From positions 19,113,048 to 19,177,047 of the forward strand of contig NC_049991.1 of NCBI RefSeq assembly GCF_000003815.2: a stretch of 64,000 bases of DNA, read 5' to 3'. Each line of letters starts with the position of its first letter. Positions within the stretch are counted from its first letter, which is position 1. Origin of the DNA: Branchiostoma floridae. Taxonomy: Eukaryota; Chordata; Leptocardii; Amphioxiformes; Branchiostomatidae. Position numbers and translations under genes: made by a program. The notes below the pieces were generated by a model, which ran no database searches, was not told the DNA's origin, and was given only the letters and a program-made list of their open reading frames with translations. This document shows, in pieces, positions 22,301-37,300 of the stretch.

Positions 22301-25300
22301 ACACACAACGCTGAACGCTGTTGGAGTGAAAAGATGCTGTCACTGCTTCCTGTCTCTATTCTATAGACGTTGCAGAGTCTAACTATACCATACACAACAC
22401 TGTTTAATCTCCTGCATTGAAAAATAAATGCTATATTACAATTTACAAACACAGGCCAATAAAAAACTTGAGGAACGACCATTAGAATGTGACTCGTCTA
22501 GATAGTCGGTCCCAAAATCCAAAATCATATTTTCAGACAGGTGTGAATGAAATAGGCAAAATTGAAAATCGGAAACGTCAAGCCGTATTATATATATATG
22601 TTTCTACATTTGGCTGTCTGTACCTCCTATACGACTTGTATTATATTAGGAAGATATTTGTTCGCTTATCCGTTTGTTCGTCCGTTCATACATTCGTTCG
22701 TTCATTCATTCATTCCCCAGAGCCTCCGTCTGTCCGAGACGTCCCGAGCTGTGCTGATGTCCCCACCGGCCGCCAGGACAGAGGACCAGATCGACCACGT
22801 GAGGGCTGTTTCTTATTCTTTTTTAAAGTTTTTGTCATTGCTACTGTCTTCTATAATCATACCTGGATCATAGTAGACTCTACATTGGGCTAAATGTATG
22901 ATGGAAACACAAATTCATTACCTTATTTTAATTAGAAAGAAAAGGTGGCAGCCTCCGTCTTCCATTGTCTCAGAAAAAGAATCCAAACGCAACATTAAAG
23001 TAACATTTTAGCTTTAGAGTTTCGTGACTAGAGAAGTTGCTTCCTATACTGTTTAGTATTTTTTTGTCTCTCATCTTTGTCATTTTCAATACGCCCTAGG
23101 CCAAGAATTTGCAATACTTAACTTACCGTAGTTAACAGTGTTACAAGCAATTGATGTTTGAAGCATACCGTAGTACCAACCCTGCGTCAAAACGGACACT
23201 CATTGAAACAGCGAAGGACACAGAGTGTTCTTTTCCCTCTCCAGGTACTTGTGGAGTTGCGGAGATTCAAAACGTTCAGCCAGAACCCCATCAGCATGCA
23301 GAAGACTTTCTGCAAGTTCGGCTTCTATCAGAGGTCAGTGTGTAGCTTGACACACGATCAGCAACTGCTGCTTTGGTAACCATGTGAGAGGTGATAAGTT
23401 CATAACAATTTTGATTCAAGTACGAAACTTTTAGGAAATGAATAATGTTCATTGATGTAGTGTGCACTCTCCGACAGCTACATGTATATAATGATCGTGA
23501 TGCATCCTTTTAGTTACGGTGGACCGTTTCGAGAAGGGAAGCAGTTTAATATTGACAGGATGACGCTGTTAGCCATGCAAAATTTGTACTGCAGACAGGA
23601 TCCTCCTGTCAACAGTGGAAAAATTTGTACTTTTCACAGGAAGGTCCTATCAGCACTGCAAATTTTACACTATTGACAGGATCATCCTGTCAACAATGCA
23701 AGTTTTTTTCCACTGTTGACCGGTTCATCCAGTCAATAACCTCAGGCATCGAGAAGTGCTTGTACCATGATACTCGTCGGTATTTACCTGGTGTTTTCTT
23801 TCTTTTTCTCGCAGTTACGGACCGAAACGCGCTATTGTGAGACAGGGGCAGATCTCTCGTCTGTTTTACGTCATCATTTCCGGCTCAGGTAAGTAACAAT
23901 CGGTAAAACTACGTCACTTCCGGCTCAGGTCAGAAACTGTTAGGAAAATACGTCATTGTGCAGACGGTAAGAATAAGTTATCATAGGACCAGTCTTTTTT
24001 GTTTTGAAACCCACAATAGGCTGAAGTGAAAGTTGTTTTCATAGACGGATTAATGGCTGGTTGTTTGTATTTAAGCTATTTTAGCTAAAAGAAGGATTGT
24101 ACAAAGTCATCATTCAAGTACAACTTACCGTAGCAAAATTGCTGTTTTCCCTGTAAGTGGTGTCGCATTTGAAATAGTCATGCGCAGCAGCACAACTGGA
24201 ACAAGTCAGAAAAAAAATATCAGCAAAATGATAAGACCACCAATTTTTTGTCGTTTTGATTTCGTCGATATAGAACAAAAGTAAGAGCAGGACGAGTACG
24301 CCTCATATGCTCGTTGTGTGACATTTTAGGTGTATAACATAGCAATATAAGTCTATTTGATAATATTTTTGAACAAAAAAGATCTGACGTTGTCATCACC
24401 TCTAACCCGTATCCTACGTAGAAGAGCCCTAACCCATGTTTGGTCCCTTAGCCATAGTGACGACCTGGGACGCTGAGTCACACATGCTGACCGTACAGGA
24501 ACTCAGGAGGCCCGGGGACACGTTCGGGGTGGGCTCACGATCAGTCTTTCTTCTTTTGTGACTTTCTTGAACCTCGTCGAGCGTTTTGTTCTTCGCCTGT
24601 TGTTTTCGACTTGTTTGTCTGTGTGTGTGTCGGTCCGTCGTTGGCTGCCTGTCTGTCTGCTTATCCGTCCGTCTGTCTGTGCCTGATTGTGTGTCCGTCT
24701 GCCTGGCTACATACCTGTATGTCTTTCTGTCTGCCTGAATGTGAGCCTGTCTGTGTGTATGCCTATGTTTCTGTCGCTAACTTTCTTTCCCCCCTGCATG
24801 TCTGCATGTGTACATGCATGCATGCATGTATGTTCCATGTATGTATGTAAGTGTGTATGTATGCATGTATGTATGTATGGATGGATGGATGGATGGATGG
24901 ATGGATGGATGGATGGATGGATGGATGGAAGGATGGATGGATGGATGGATGGATGGATGGATGGATGGATGGATGGATGGATGGATGGATGGATGGATGG
25001 ATGGATGGATGGATGGATGAACCTCCTTGGATGGATGAATATGTAAAGTGTATCTACTAGCGGCTACATGTATTGTCGTCTGTATGACTGCCTGGTAAAG
25101 GGATGAACTCTGCCATCTCCGATCATCTGCATAGTTGTATTTAGCGAAGACCTTGTTAGGACTCAACCCTTGCGTTTTCTACACGAACTGCAGCTAACTT
25201 CAGTCTATGCATTAAACCATCCGTTCCAGGAGCTGACAAGCACCTCTTTCAGGGAGAAACGACAGACGTCAATCATTTCTCGGGGCGACATTGAGCTGCT

Positions 25301-28300
25301 GTCAATCAGCGCAGAGGTGGGTGGAACTTCTTACCTATTTATATACAAGCCCAGCCCTGACATTTCCGTCTGTTCTTTCACATTGGCCTGAAAAAGGGCC
25401 AACATATAAGATTTAGACTGTTGTAAAGACCATGCCATCTGATAGGTGGCGTAACTACACTTAGCATGTTTTAAATTCTAAATGGGACTAACCTATTGAA
25501 AAGTAATCTCTCATTGTTTGTTCAGCCTTAGCAACTAGCATGTCATTATAGAAAACACGTTGTGTTATGGAGGTGGCGCTTTCCGTTAGACTAGACTGAC
25601 GAGACGCTATCTATTGTCTTGATCTGAAAACTGATTTCACTGTTGAGCCTTTTGGTCTGGTTTAAATCTAGTGTCCACAAATCTATTTACCTATCAATAT
25701 AATGTTTTGGTCAATGCGAAGACTAGAAATCAAGTGACTGTCACAAACATCGAACAGCCGTTGTCAGACTCAACACGGCAAAATACAAGAGGCGAGTAGC
25801 GCAGTCTCCACTGTTATAATGGAAGACGCATCGTTTGAAGTCCACAGATCGGAATGTAACAAATAGATCCATGCGTTACATTTGGCATCATTTGATGCAA
25901 ATTTATTGGTATTTTTCGTCAAGAGAAATCAGATGCAAATAAAATTAAACATACGTCATAACGGACAGTTGTACAGAAAGATACAGGGACCGATGTCAGG
26001 CACCTGCATGAATTCAAGCGCAGAGAGGGGATGATCATGAAATGATTTTCACGATTCTATATATGTAACTTTCTTGGTCAGCATATACCTCATCGCGAAA
26101 CATTTGAGGTAAAGATAACGAACGCTACAAAAATATCGACCACTTAAAGAAAATAAACGGCCGCTACAGCTTGTTTGTGTTCATGCCACCTATCAACACA
26201 CGCAAGGTATAGCAGTTACTTGGAAGCAACTTGATAAAATTTGGAAATGTCACAATGATATATCGATGCCAAATTCTATTCACTTGCCTGAGTAACTGCC
26301 ACCTTGCGTATCTTATAACCTTCATCGGCGTGCCTATTGATAGTATAATCTAATGATATTTTTTGGTCAGCGCTGATTCTATCGTGATATATTTGATATA
26401 AAGACAATACCTGTAAAAAACAAACAAACACCTGTCACATAATGATGGCAAATTCTATCCAGTTGCTTGAGCAACTGTCACCTTGCGTATCTGGTTACCT
26501 GGATGTCTAACCTTCATCGGCGCGCCTATTGATATAATCTAATGATAATTTTGTTGGTCAGCGCCGATTGGATGTGAAGATAACAACTGTCACAAAAAAT
26601 CGTCCAGTCAAACAAATAAGATAAAAAGCCTGTTGTCAGGCCCACCACGGAACTTTGTCGTCTGTAGGAATCTTAAGTGGGACAGGTGAGGAAACAGGTG
26701 TTTGTTCTCTACCTGTGTGACGACACACCGTGGGAGTTTAAAAGCTCGCTTTTTGTGTCCGGTCAGTACCGTGTTATAGGCTACATTCTTCCATGTCATG
26801 AGGCAGCCGTTTTGACACCTTGGTGAATCGTCTGGGATATCTTAAGTACTACCTGTGTTAACAAGTCGAAATGGGGCATAGCAATGAGGTTTTTATCTTG
26901 GGCACATCGAGGACAGCTGTTTGGAACTACATGTATTCTGTAGTAAGGGATTCTCGGTGTGATAGTTCAGTTTAGTTTATCCTCAAAGAGTTGACATCAG
27001 GATCTCCATAAGCCCCTGTCCAGCATGACAGAAATTCGTTATCCTGAAGTCCCATGTCCTCGATTGTCAAGGAAAGACGACTACACCCACGACCCTTGTC
27101 GGGTTTCCATAGCAGATCCAGTCCGGCCATTTCTTCGTGACGCATAACATGTGTCGCATACTACGGTTGAGATAACCATGATTGTAATCTGTGGCAAGTC
27201 ACCTTATTATATACTTCCTTCGTTAGGCACTGGTGGCTAGCGGAAAATGTCTACATTTTGATCGACCAACGTGATTGAGAAGTATTCACTGTTAAAGAAT
27301 TTTTCGGCTCTGGTCACCACAACCTATAGAAAAAAATGACAAACATCCTGGCATTACATTTGTTATCTGGTAAATATATACTATTAGGCAGATTCTCTCG
27401 TACTGTGATCGCTCTATCTGTTGAACGAGCCTCATTTTGTTACGTTCATAGCATATGTAAAGAATCTAGGAATGCTGTACTGCATGATAGAACAAAAGCA
27501 CTTACTTGCTACCGTTGATCATTTTTTGGCTATAAATGATCATGAAATTTTAGAAATACAGAAAATGGTAAAAGATGCCTTAACCGTCACAGGCCAAATC
27601 TAAAACAATGTCAAGGGCCTCTTCCCTTTTTCTAAAATTCACTTTGTAAGACTTTACAGACTAAAATCACCTAGGAGGTGCCGGCAAAGGATTGCATTGT
27701 TTTCTATACAAGGCCGATACCTCTAGCAGAAAACAACTTATTATAAAACTCTACAGACGTTTGACTTATTATAAATAAATAAACTTTTAATTGACTAACT
27801 TATCACAGTGATGAGAATAGAATTATTATATACAAAGATGAAATCAATACAATGATTAAAAAACGATTTCCTTGAAACAACCGGAGTTGCATTTGCATAC
27901 TATTATTATTATTAGTTAAAAGTTTAGGTCGAAATCATTGGGTGTTGAATTTAGAAAACTATTCCATTACCATCATGGCACCTTTAAATATCCATGGAGC
28001 CGGTTGCACCAACAGCGTTCTGCTCACTGCAAACCCCAAACAGGGGAAACCAAACGTAACAGCAACAAGGTTAAAAAAGGACGGACTCAGTTACAGAAAT
28101 AAATCTTGAAGTTGTTTTAAAAACAACACGTCGAGCTATGAATGACCCATTCTTATATTTCATCGCAATATCACAACATCTTGGTGGCCTTTGTTGTTCA
28201 TTAAGGCTTGCCTCACGAACATATACGCCAACATGCTATCAAATGTCACAATGGGCTACAACATATCAACTTAGATTTCTTTTAATATTGACTGAATGAA

Positions 28301-31300
28301 TAAAGACCTTTGTTTTTGCTCAACCTTACTTATAAAGTGCAGACCACAACAAGAAAATACACAATATCTGGCGTGGTATACAGATTCGGCCGGTTTCGTC
28401 ACTCGCTTCTTGGTAATGGTAGAAATGTACCATTGTGTAAAAAAAATGTACCATTGTATGACGATTGTGATATTGAATATGATACACAAGACATTGATAC
28501 TTGCTTGGTCTGCATCGGTTAGGTCGCTTAGCAACAGCGTTGAAACGCTTCGCTCCGCCCCCTGACAATGAATGGACGGGTCCGAAGGTTCTGAATGGAC
28601 GTCCGGTTTCCACTCGGGCTGCGGTGAATGCCGGTGGGGTACGGTATTACCTGCCGCGCCGGGCTGCATTACCGATGGAGTGTTTAACCGGTCACGGCCT
28701 GAGTCTGGGGTTATACACCACAGCGTAGTAGCTGTGTATGCGTGTATACGTATATGTGTGTTTTTTCTCTCGCCACGCTAGCTAGAAGTAGCGTTAAATC
28801 TGTACGGTTGAAACGTTGTGGTGATGGAGTCTTGGCGGCTGTCCCGTGTACAGGACTTGGTGGACAGGGCGACCAGGACTACCATGCCGCCTGAGAACAC
28901 GCTGGTCAGCGCCGGCGACTTCATCAAGAGCCCCTTCCTCAGGTGAGAGCATCTTCCAGCGTCTAAACATAGTCTTATGTATGTTAAAGGAATTGAGGTT
29001 GCTAGCAGGATAGTTATATGGCACTTAATGACAAATGGTACCGTTTGCGTTGGGAAAAGGTAGTATGTTGTTAACGTCTTATTTTGTCAGAGTAGGATAC
29101 AAGGGACGTACTTGAAACTTTTCTCACCTTCCAGCCTCTTAACAACGTCTTATTTCTATCTAAGGAATTAAGGTGTCTGGTAAGACAGTTATATGACACT
29201 TGGGGTGGCTTAATGACAATTATTGCACGAAACTGTTTGTGTTGGGAGAATGTAGTATGTTGTTAACGTCTTGTTTTGTCAGAACATAAAATGCGACGGA
29301 CGTACTTGAAAGTTTTCTCTTTAAGAAACTTTTGTATGAAGCTAAACACTTCGCAGCTACACACCAAGAAATCTTTAAGATTTTCTATCCTCTTATGTCA
29401 TTACACCGTCTTACTTCTTGGCGAAAGGGAGTATCGAGGAAAACAAAACACGGTGGAAAAATAAACAGTGTCAAGTGTCCTTGCCCAAATCTGTTGACAA
29501 GCGGGAACACAATGAAGGCAGGAATTCTACATGTTTGTGCCGGGGCTCGATGGTAAGACGGCCATTGTCTTCGCTGTGTTCTTACAAGAGTTAGGACACA
29601 CACGGAACAGCCTTAAGTTTAAGAGCCCACCTTCCACACTCCTTGGGAACCTTCTGTAAATACGCTTTCTCAAAACAACGTCTTCATGCCTTTTTACCAC
29701 AAGACGTTCTGTGAGTGTAACTGTACTAGAGTGGGAACCTGGGAATTGGATAAAAGTTTATGTGGTAAGCGAGGAAATGGTACAATGGCGGTGTGTGAAA
29801 CAACCTGCCAGGAGAGAAGGAGGTATAGAAACGGTCTCCATGGTTACGACACGCGTTGGGACTCAAGATTTTGGACCAGTCAAAGCGGCACGTTCAGAAA
29901 TTTACTTAAAGTAACGCAGTTATAACCAAGCTGTACCGTAGGACATTGATGTACCGAGCATTAGCAAATGTTAATCTTTATTACTAGGTTATATCACGTT
30001 CAATACACGGTGAAGTGGCACGAATATTGCACTATGTAAACGTGTTTAATCCCCTGCAAACACAAATGTTAATACTTGTCAGCAACCTTTATTTGATTCG
30101 ACTACTCCAGACGGCACATTGACAGTTATTGTGTATCGACCAGCAATGTCAGCTCGAAAATGATATTAAGTGGGCAGCTATTACAAAATTTTACATGTTT
30201 TTTGTTTTATATACCATGAAGTATTTCGCCGTATCATCTGATTTTGTTTTCCTTTCCGTTACGATACGTTCTTGCCCAAAATGTAACTGTGTGACACATA
30301 AGGGAAGAAATAACAATGGTGGAAATAAACGAAGAAAGTAATTATTTAGTTCTTAGGTTGACAGACAACTTAGCAAACATCTTTAACTTAATAGCCGACC
30401 AACACCAGCACAGACACTTCCTCCTTATGAACGGGCTTCACAGACTCTAGACTCTATCCGAGAAACAGAGAGAAAGAAAGAGAAGGAGTGAGAGAGGGAG
30501 GAGAGAGAGAAAGGAAAAGAGTGAGAGGGGAGAGGGAAAGGAAGAGAGATGGAGAGAGAGAAGGAGAGAGAAGGGGAGAGAAAAAGGGAGAGAGAGAGAA
30601 AGGCAGAGAGAGAGAAAGAGAGACAGATGTTGATTGACAGATGTTAATATCTTTCCTATTTTTCCAGGGGTCTGGATTTCCTACAGGACTGGCCGGTGGC
30701 TGTTCTAGAGGAGAGCCCGGAGAGTTGCATGTTCCAGTACGCACTGTAAGTTGTGTTATCTTAAAAGATCTACTTGACCTTCCATATAAAAAATGCTTTA
30801 CTAGGCTTTCAAAGAGGAAAAATTATTTCTTCTATTTCTGCCTTGTATTTTATGAAAATGCCGATAAAGTTAATAACGTGGTTAAAGGCACCGTGACACT
30901 GGGGTGTCTTTCAGAGCAAAACGTTTTGGTTTTCTGCTTTCCTTCATTTGGATGTTACAACGCTTTGATGTTATCCTATGGTAAATCCTTTAATAGAGTA
31001 GTTTAGAATACCTTGTAAAGCCATAATTTGTTTCCCCTTTCAACATACAAATCTACGCTATAAGCCGTTAAAGACCCACTCTACTTATCGAGTAGCCCCA
31101 CCTGTTGGTGAGTAGTTCGGGCCCGCCTCATGGCGTAACTTACCAGGTTTGTACTGAAGAGTACAAGCTACATATCCAGACTGATTTAACAGAGCCACTC
31201 ACACTATAGGAAGGTCTTCTACTCTTTTCGATAAGTGTGGTAACGTTAGGTAGATACGTTATGTGCTCGAGGTGTGTCTTTCCTCAAACAAGGGCCTCCA

Positions 31301-34300
31301 TTTAACGTCCTATATTAGTGACGTTCCTACCCAAAGCTAAGTACTCATTTTCATCTGAGTGAAGTGAGGAAATTCCTAGCCTAATGGCACCACGTCGAAG
31401 CATATCAGAGAACTGGACCTCTGGGATTGGAGACAAACACCCTACTGTTACGCTACACAGCGTCACCGTTGTTGCGTTGTGTTGTGTTCTCTGACCTTGA
31501 AAATAATTGGTTTGAAGTGTTTTACGGGTGACGAACGAAAAAAAAGCGCCTGGTTTCTCGAGAACTACCGACTGTGTTAGTAAGAGTCGCAAGAGGATTT
31601 CAAGTGGTTGTATGGTGACTTTCCTTAAAAAAATACGCCACCAGTTTTGTTGTGGTTCTGAAGAAAGAACTGGTAAGGCCAAAGTAAACATGCATTTAAC
31701 GTTACAACTAGGACAAGCCCTTGTTCCGTTGCCTTTAACTACATTGTGTAGAATGTCGTTTGGAGTTCACCTTTAACGTTACAATTTATGCCATCTTTAC
31801 CACATTCAAAGATACTTAGACAGAAAGTACTACGTCTTCACAAATCTTCAAGAAACAAGCAAAAGAAATAAACAAACACATGACGAATCATTATTTCCCC
31901 AGGAGAGGCTCTGTCCTGACCAAGGACAGTCAGAAGTCGGACTGGATATACGTCATCACCACGGTAAGCAAATTTTCCTTCTCTCCAAGCAGATCTTGGA
32001 AAGAAACTAAAAAAATTCATCGTGGGTTTTATTATGGTTGAACACATGGTCGCTTCTGTCGAACACATAAGCCCCGCCCCTGTTCTATTTAGAATACTTC
32101 TGTTCCGAACAGCGTTTTCGATCGAGGTGTTCGAAATAGAACATGGGATTCTATTTGTTCGATTCGGCGTTCGATGGAAACGGTCTGGTCAGGTTTGTAG
32201 TGCGATCACAAACGTAAAGCAACCTTGCGACGTAACATTATATAACTATATCTATGGTCGTGCATGGTTGGCTCATCGTTGTCTAATGCCGACCCTTGTG
32301 ACAAGGGACGAGCATCTTTATCACATTTATTTGGAACCCAGGGTTGGCAGTTGGCACAAAACCTGGCAGTACGAAAACGTTACAATGTTTCCTCCCCGCA
32401 TCTGCTTAGAGAATGTACATTCCATCCTCTGTAGTTTAGCAATGACCTTGGCGACCTTGAAACGGCGGGAGTCATGGGTCTCCTATCGTCTGAAACGGGT
32501 CGTCATAGCAACGGCAGTAACTTACCTCCCACCGCACAAGGCTCACGCGTCTGTCGTTGTTTGTTGTATCGTCGTAAACAAAAGAATCTCTATTTCCCTC
32601 ACAAACGTTAGCATTCACGCAGTATGAATTTATACTGTGCTTCTCGTATAAAGTCCGTCCTTGAACTTAAAGTTACCTGTCGAATCAGAAATCCGGCGTA
32701 AATTTAACTGACCTGTGACGTTACATATTGCATATCCCCAGCCTTTTAAGACCCTGTAGCATTTGCCCTAACGTTACGTTCAATCAGTCAACGGTGGTAA
32801 TTTTTGTTAACGTTACATCTAAAAAGTTTAACTTAGTTAAAGGGACATAATGTAAAAATAAAGTCACTGTTTTCGGTCATTTCTCTACATCATGAGTTGA
32901 GTCTACCTCATTACACTGCACAGCAATATTTACAACGTATGGATACGACTTTGTTGAGCCGTGAGGATATCTTGAAATATGTGCACTTCCCTCCGCCGCT
33001 TGAGTCGTCCGCCATTTTATTCAACTCGCCGGCGAGCCAAAGTGCGCTTTAGAACGCGTTCGGTGGTTCGCTCGAATCATTACTGAAGTTTGTTGAAAGT
33101 CCCGCTACGCTCCGAAGATCTGCGACCGCAACGGTCGATTCGGAAATCTACGGTCGGCTTACTTCCGGCATGGGCGATAGGCCATCGAGTTTTTGTTGAA
33201 ATCGCTGTTGCTATCTTTGTACGTATATACCCAACACACACTGTATACAGTAATACCGTACTGTACTCAGTCCATTGAATCAAATAATAAACAAGATGCT
33301 GAGCTTGAAAGACGCACTGTGTACGCCGAGCTCCGTTTGCTGCGTCGTTCTAGATCACGGGGATAGTTCACGCAAAGGCCGACGGGAGTAGAACAGTTTC
33401 GCAGTTTGCTCGAACGCGTTCGCGAAGGCCTGCTCGAACCGATGAACTGCCAAGAGGGCTAACTTCACTAACTACATATAAATGACTGGGTAGGAAATGC
33501 TACCCGGCAAGAGCGTTACCAATAGGGGTGACCAGCAGGAAAAGTGAGTTAGAACCACGGTTCTATGGTGGATCTGGGACTTCTCAGCTTTTACGTGAGA
33601 ATAGTTTTCAACGTGGCTGGTTTGACCAAAGGCGATAGGCCATCGAGTATTTGTTGAAATCAGTATCATATGCACTTTGTCGTACTAAAATCTGACTCTA
33701 TGAACTCAAACAGTGTGTACTCGTTCCACAGAGATTCCTGAGAATCATACACTGACTACCACACACTCAGTGTATTCGGTCCACTCAAATAGTCCCCAGA
33801 ATCATACATTGACACACTCTCTCTGAAAAATTCCGAGAATCATTGACATCACTGTGTACTCAGTCCACTAAAAGATTCCCGAGAATCATACACTACACTA
33901 TTACACTATAAAACACACGGTGTACTTGGTTCACCGAAACTTTGGCGGGAAATCTGAGTCTCTCGTCTGATTGGCTAGCAATGATGTAATAGTCTTGTGC
34001 AGCAGCGACCCTAGCGGCCAAATATGGTACTGCTGGTAACGCTGTTCCCCGGAAATCGGACTTTACAAAATGTTGCATATCTTCTTTATTATTAGGTGTT
34101 GAGTCCCAAGTAATCTTACATGGCTAGTACGTAACACCTAGATAATAAGTAGTATCAACGAGTTTTATTTCATTGAGGCATTTCGCCGAAAACAAGGGTT
34201 TTAAAACTGCATTTCCTACCTATTCATTATTGTTCCTAACACCAAAGCGTTCGGAAGTCGGTGTTCGGCAAACTTCGGGTGATTTCGGCAACCGTTCGTA

Positions 34301-37300
34301 TATGTGATTCTTTGGAATCGACAGTTTGTGTAACCGCTAAGTGTACGATTCTCGGGAATCTTTCCGTGGACCAAGTACAGAGTGTGTGTAAGTGTACGAT
34401 TCTCGGGAATCTTTCCGTGGACCGAGTACCCAGTGTGTGTAAGTGTACGATTCTCGGGAATCTTTCCGTGGACCGAGTACCCAGTGTGTGTAAGTGTACG
34501 ATTCTCGGGAATCTTTCCGTGGAGTCAGATTTTTATTACAGCAAACTAATACTGATTTCAACAAAAACTCGATGGCCTACCGCCTATGCTTCCGGTAGGC
34601 TACCCGGAAGTAAGTGAATTTGGTCGCGGCTTACTTTGACGTCGTTAATTAGCACTAGAAATGTGATAAAATGACGCCGATAAGTTAGAAATAAGTTGCA
34701 AATGTCAATCTGAATGGAGATTTTCAAGTTCAAAACATTTGAAATTTTGGCGCCATATTTCTACATTATGTCCCTTTAACCTAAATAAACATCGGTCAAG
34801 AAAATAAACAAATGAATAACGTTATTGAGATAAACATTGGGCAAGACGCAAAATATATAAATCTTTTGCTTATCGATTGGAACATGAGCTTTCGCAGATT
34901 TTCATCAGTCGTGGATGTGTTATGCCTAGGTTACACATAGCCGAATTTAGCTAAGTTGCTCCCGAACACCAGCCGAACACTAGCCGACCATACCGAAAAC
35001 CAGCCGACCACCAACCGACCCATTCCAGACCCGCCGTTCAGAGCCGAATGTTTTGAACATTGAATGTTTTGAGGCAGCCGAACACCAGTCGAACGCCAGC
35101 CGACTCAGCCGAACGCCAGCCGACTAGCTCCCGAATCACTCCTAAACCATAGTCGGGAGAGAGTCGGGAGCCAAATTCGGCTATGTGTAACCTAGGCATA
35201 AAGTTCGGCTGTGTTGTAACTGAAAATGTTGCCTTGTCTTTCGGTTCTGTCATATCCATTTCTAAAATCCTGTGAGGAAAGAATCTTTCATCTTTCATAG
35301 AATCATTGGGCGTCTGATATTTGATCTGTCTATTTGTCTATCCTTGTTAAGTCAGCTGCAATTTGTTACAAAGCCTTTAGTCCTAGAGGATTTGTCCGTT
35401 CATCCCTGTCTTGTCAACTGGATTATGTGGATTAGCTTTGCTAATGGATGGGTAAATCCTGGCATTTCCAAGGAGACGGAAATCAAGATAGTTTGTCTTA
35501 GTTGCCTTCGGCAAGGTTATTTCGGTGCGTGTGTCTGTTTGTTTGTTTGTAAACTGCATAACTCGTATATGGAGTTTCGTGATATTTTGTGATAGGGGTT
35601 GGTTGGCAAAAGGAAGAAGCGGTTAGATTTTGGGGCCCCCCTAGCGACTTTCTAAAGAACTACTGTAAATGCATTTAAGTTCGCGGGGATTTAATTTCGC
35701 GGTAGCGGGAAAAAGGACTTTTCGCGGTGGATTTAAGTTCGCGGTAACACCATAGACTGCAATCTAATACCATAATAGAAAAACATTAATCCACCGCGAA
35801 CATTTCTGCATTTACAGTATAACGTAACTTCCGGTTTTCATATTTCATGTTCTGGATATGCGGCGGTCGTGGTTTTTGAGTGATAGATATCTCTTCGGGC
35901 AGTGGTGTAGGTTTGAGTTCCGTAGCATCTTTGACACTCGTACTGCAGTGTCTCTTTTGCTAGAAACTTTGAAAGAGGATAACTCAAGCAGTTAACGATG
36001 TATTTGCATCGTTTTGGGCATGTAGGTACCTTAGGTGATGATTGACACAATACATGTTTTCATTATCTTACGCCGAAACCTTTTCTCTTCCTTAATAGGG
36101 TAGCTGCACGGTTCTTAAGGAACTGAAAGTAGTCCAAGTCACCGGGAAGAAGAGAGGCAAACGGAAGAGAAGTGTTCTAGATGATTCTGAAGGTACGAAA
36201 TTACTGGTCAAAATTTAAGATTGTAGTTATTCTTCCAAACTCAATTTTCTTCGCTAGTATCGTACTATTGATCAGCAAATCTAATATAACATCACCAGTT
36301 TCAATACTGCATATACTACATACTACATGTTTTATAACCTTGCAAATGTTTAAAAGAAGTTCTTCAACACTAGTATTTGTATCGTTCCAGTGATAGACAA
36401 GTTTCGGCAGGCGCATCTCAGCAAATCGCTCCCCGCCCTCTCACATCGCTACAGCGCCAGGAAAACGGTAGAGAGAACGAAAACAAACAAACAAACAACC
36501 GAACAAACAACAACAACACCGCAGAACCTTGAGAAACTCACCGACTGGAGTGCGAAATCCCTAACCGTGGACGACAGCGATTCCAAACGGACTCAGTCAA
36601 AACTATCGGATATCTCTGAAGAGAAAGACAGTGTTATCGACAATACAGAGAAGAAAGATGGTCAAACGAACACAGAGGACCCAGTCCCTGCCATAGAAGT
36701 AACAAGCGCAAGTCCGGAGCGGATTCCGTATGATAGACCACTGAAAAAGCAACTGTCCGTCAGGCTGCCATCTTTAATAGACAATGCTGAAATCAACAAA
36801 GACATCAACAGAGACTCCGCAAAAGGGACGGATGAACCCTCAAAGATACCCAAATTGCCAGTCATCGGGTTGAGCAGGGTGAGTTTCCATTGTTTTAATC
36901 TACATGATTGAAAGTAGGACTCTTTTTGGTGATGACATCCTCCTACGCAGAGACATCCAACAGAGAAACCGCCTGTCTGGATGTACCCTGCTCTTTCAAC
37001 CGTCACTCTTAGTTCCCGTGGACGTCTCCCCAAACCAGCTGTCAGCCAATCAGAGATCTAGAATAGGCCCGGTTTAGTTTTCAAAAGGGTTCTCCTATAT
37101 ATAAGGGTAAGCTCATTAATATTTATAAGCAGGGCGGTCAGGAACTGATGGTGACGGTTTAAAGAGCAGGGTACATCCAGACAGTCGGTTTCGCTGCTGG
37201 ATGTCCCTGCGTAGGAGGATGGGTAATGTATGATGGAGAACATGATAGTTTACTATGTTAGGCCATGTTGATTTGATAATATGGATGGCATCCGCGCGCG

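Larger units (their letters stand above)
31964..36098. other. Intron 10, repeat-rich, no exon seen
   Basis: This 4.1-kb intron sits between two barrel exons. It contains the fold-back element at 33620-34615, a 280-bp MITE at 34921, a 160-bp MITE at 35661 and mostly unique sequence near 32000-33000. The 201-codon frame at 32022-32627 has no domain or matching phase. Confidence 0.5.

Noticed and set aside
24611..25166. ORFs of repeated GWMD or HPSI residues
   Set aside because: Translation of an ATGG microsatellite.
28500..28730. GC-rich segment open on both strands upstream of exon 8
   Set aside because: No domain and no acceptor/donor pair in the phase required between exons 7 and 8; likely a repeat fragment.
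32022..32627. 201-codon plus-strand ORF in intron 10
   Set aside because: No recognisable domain. Its inclusion is not needed, since exons 10 and 11 join in phase across a conserved beta-barrel motif (VITTGSC).
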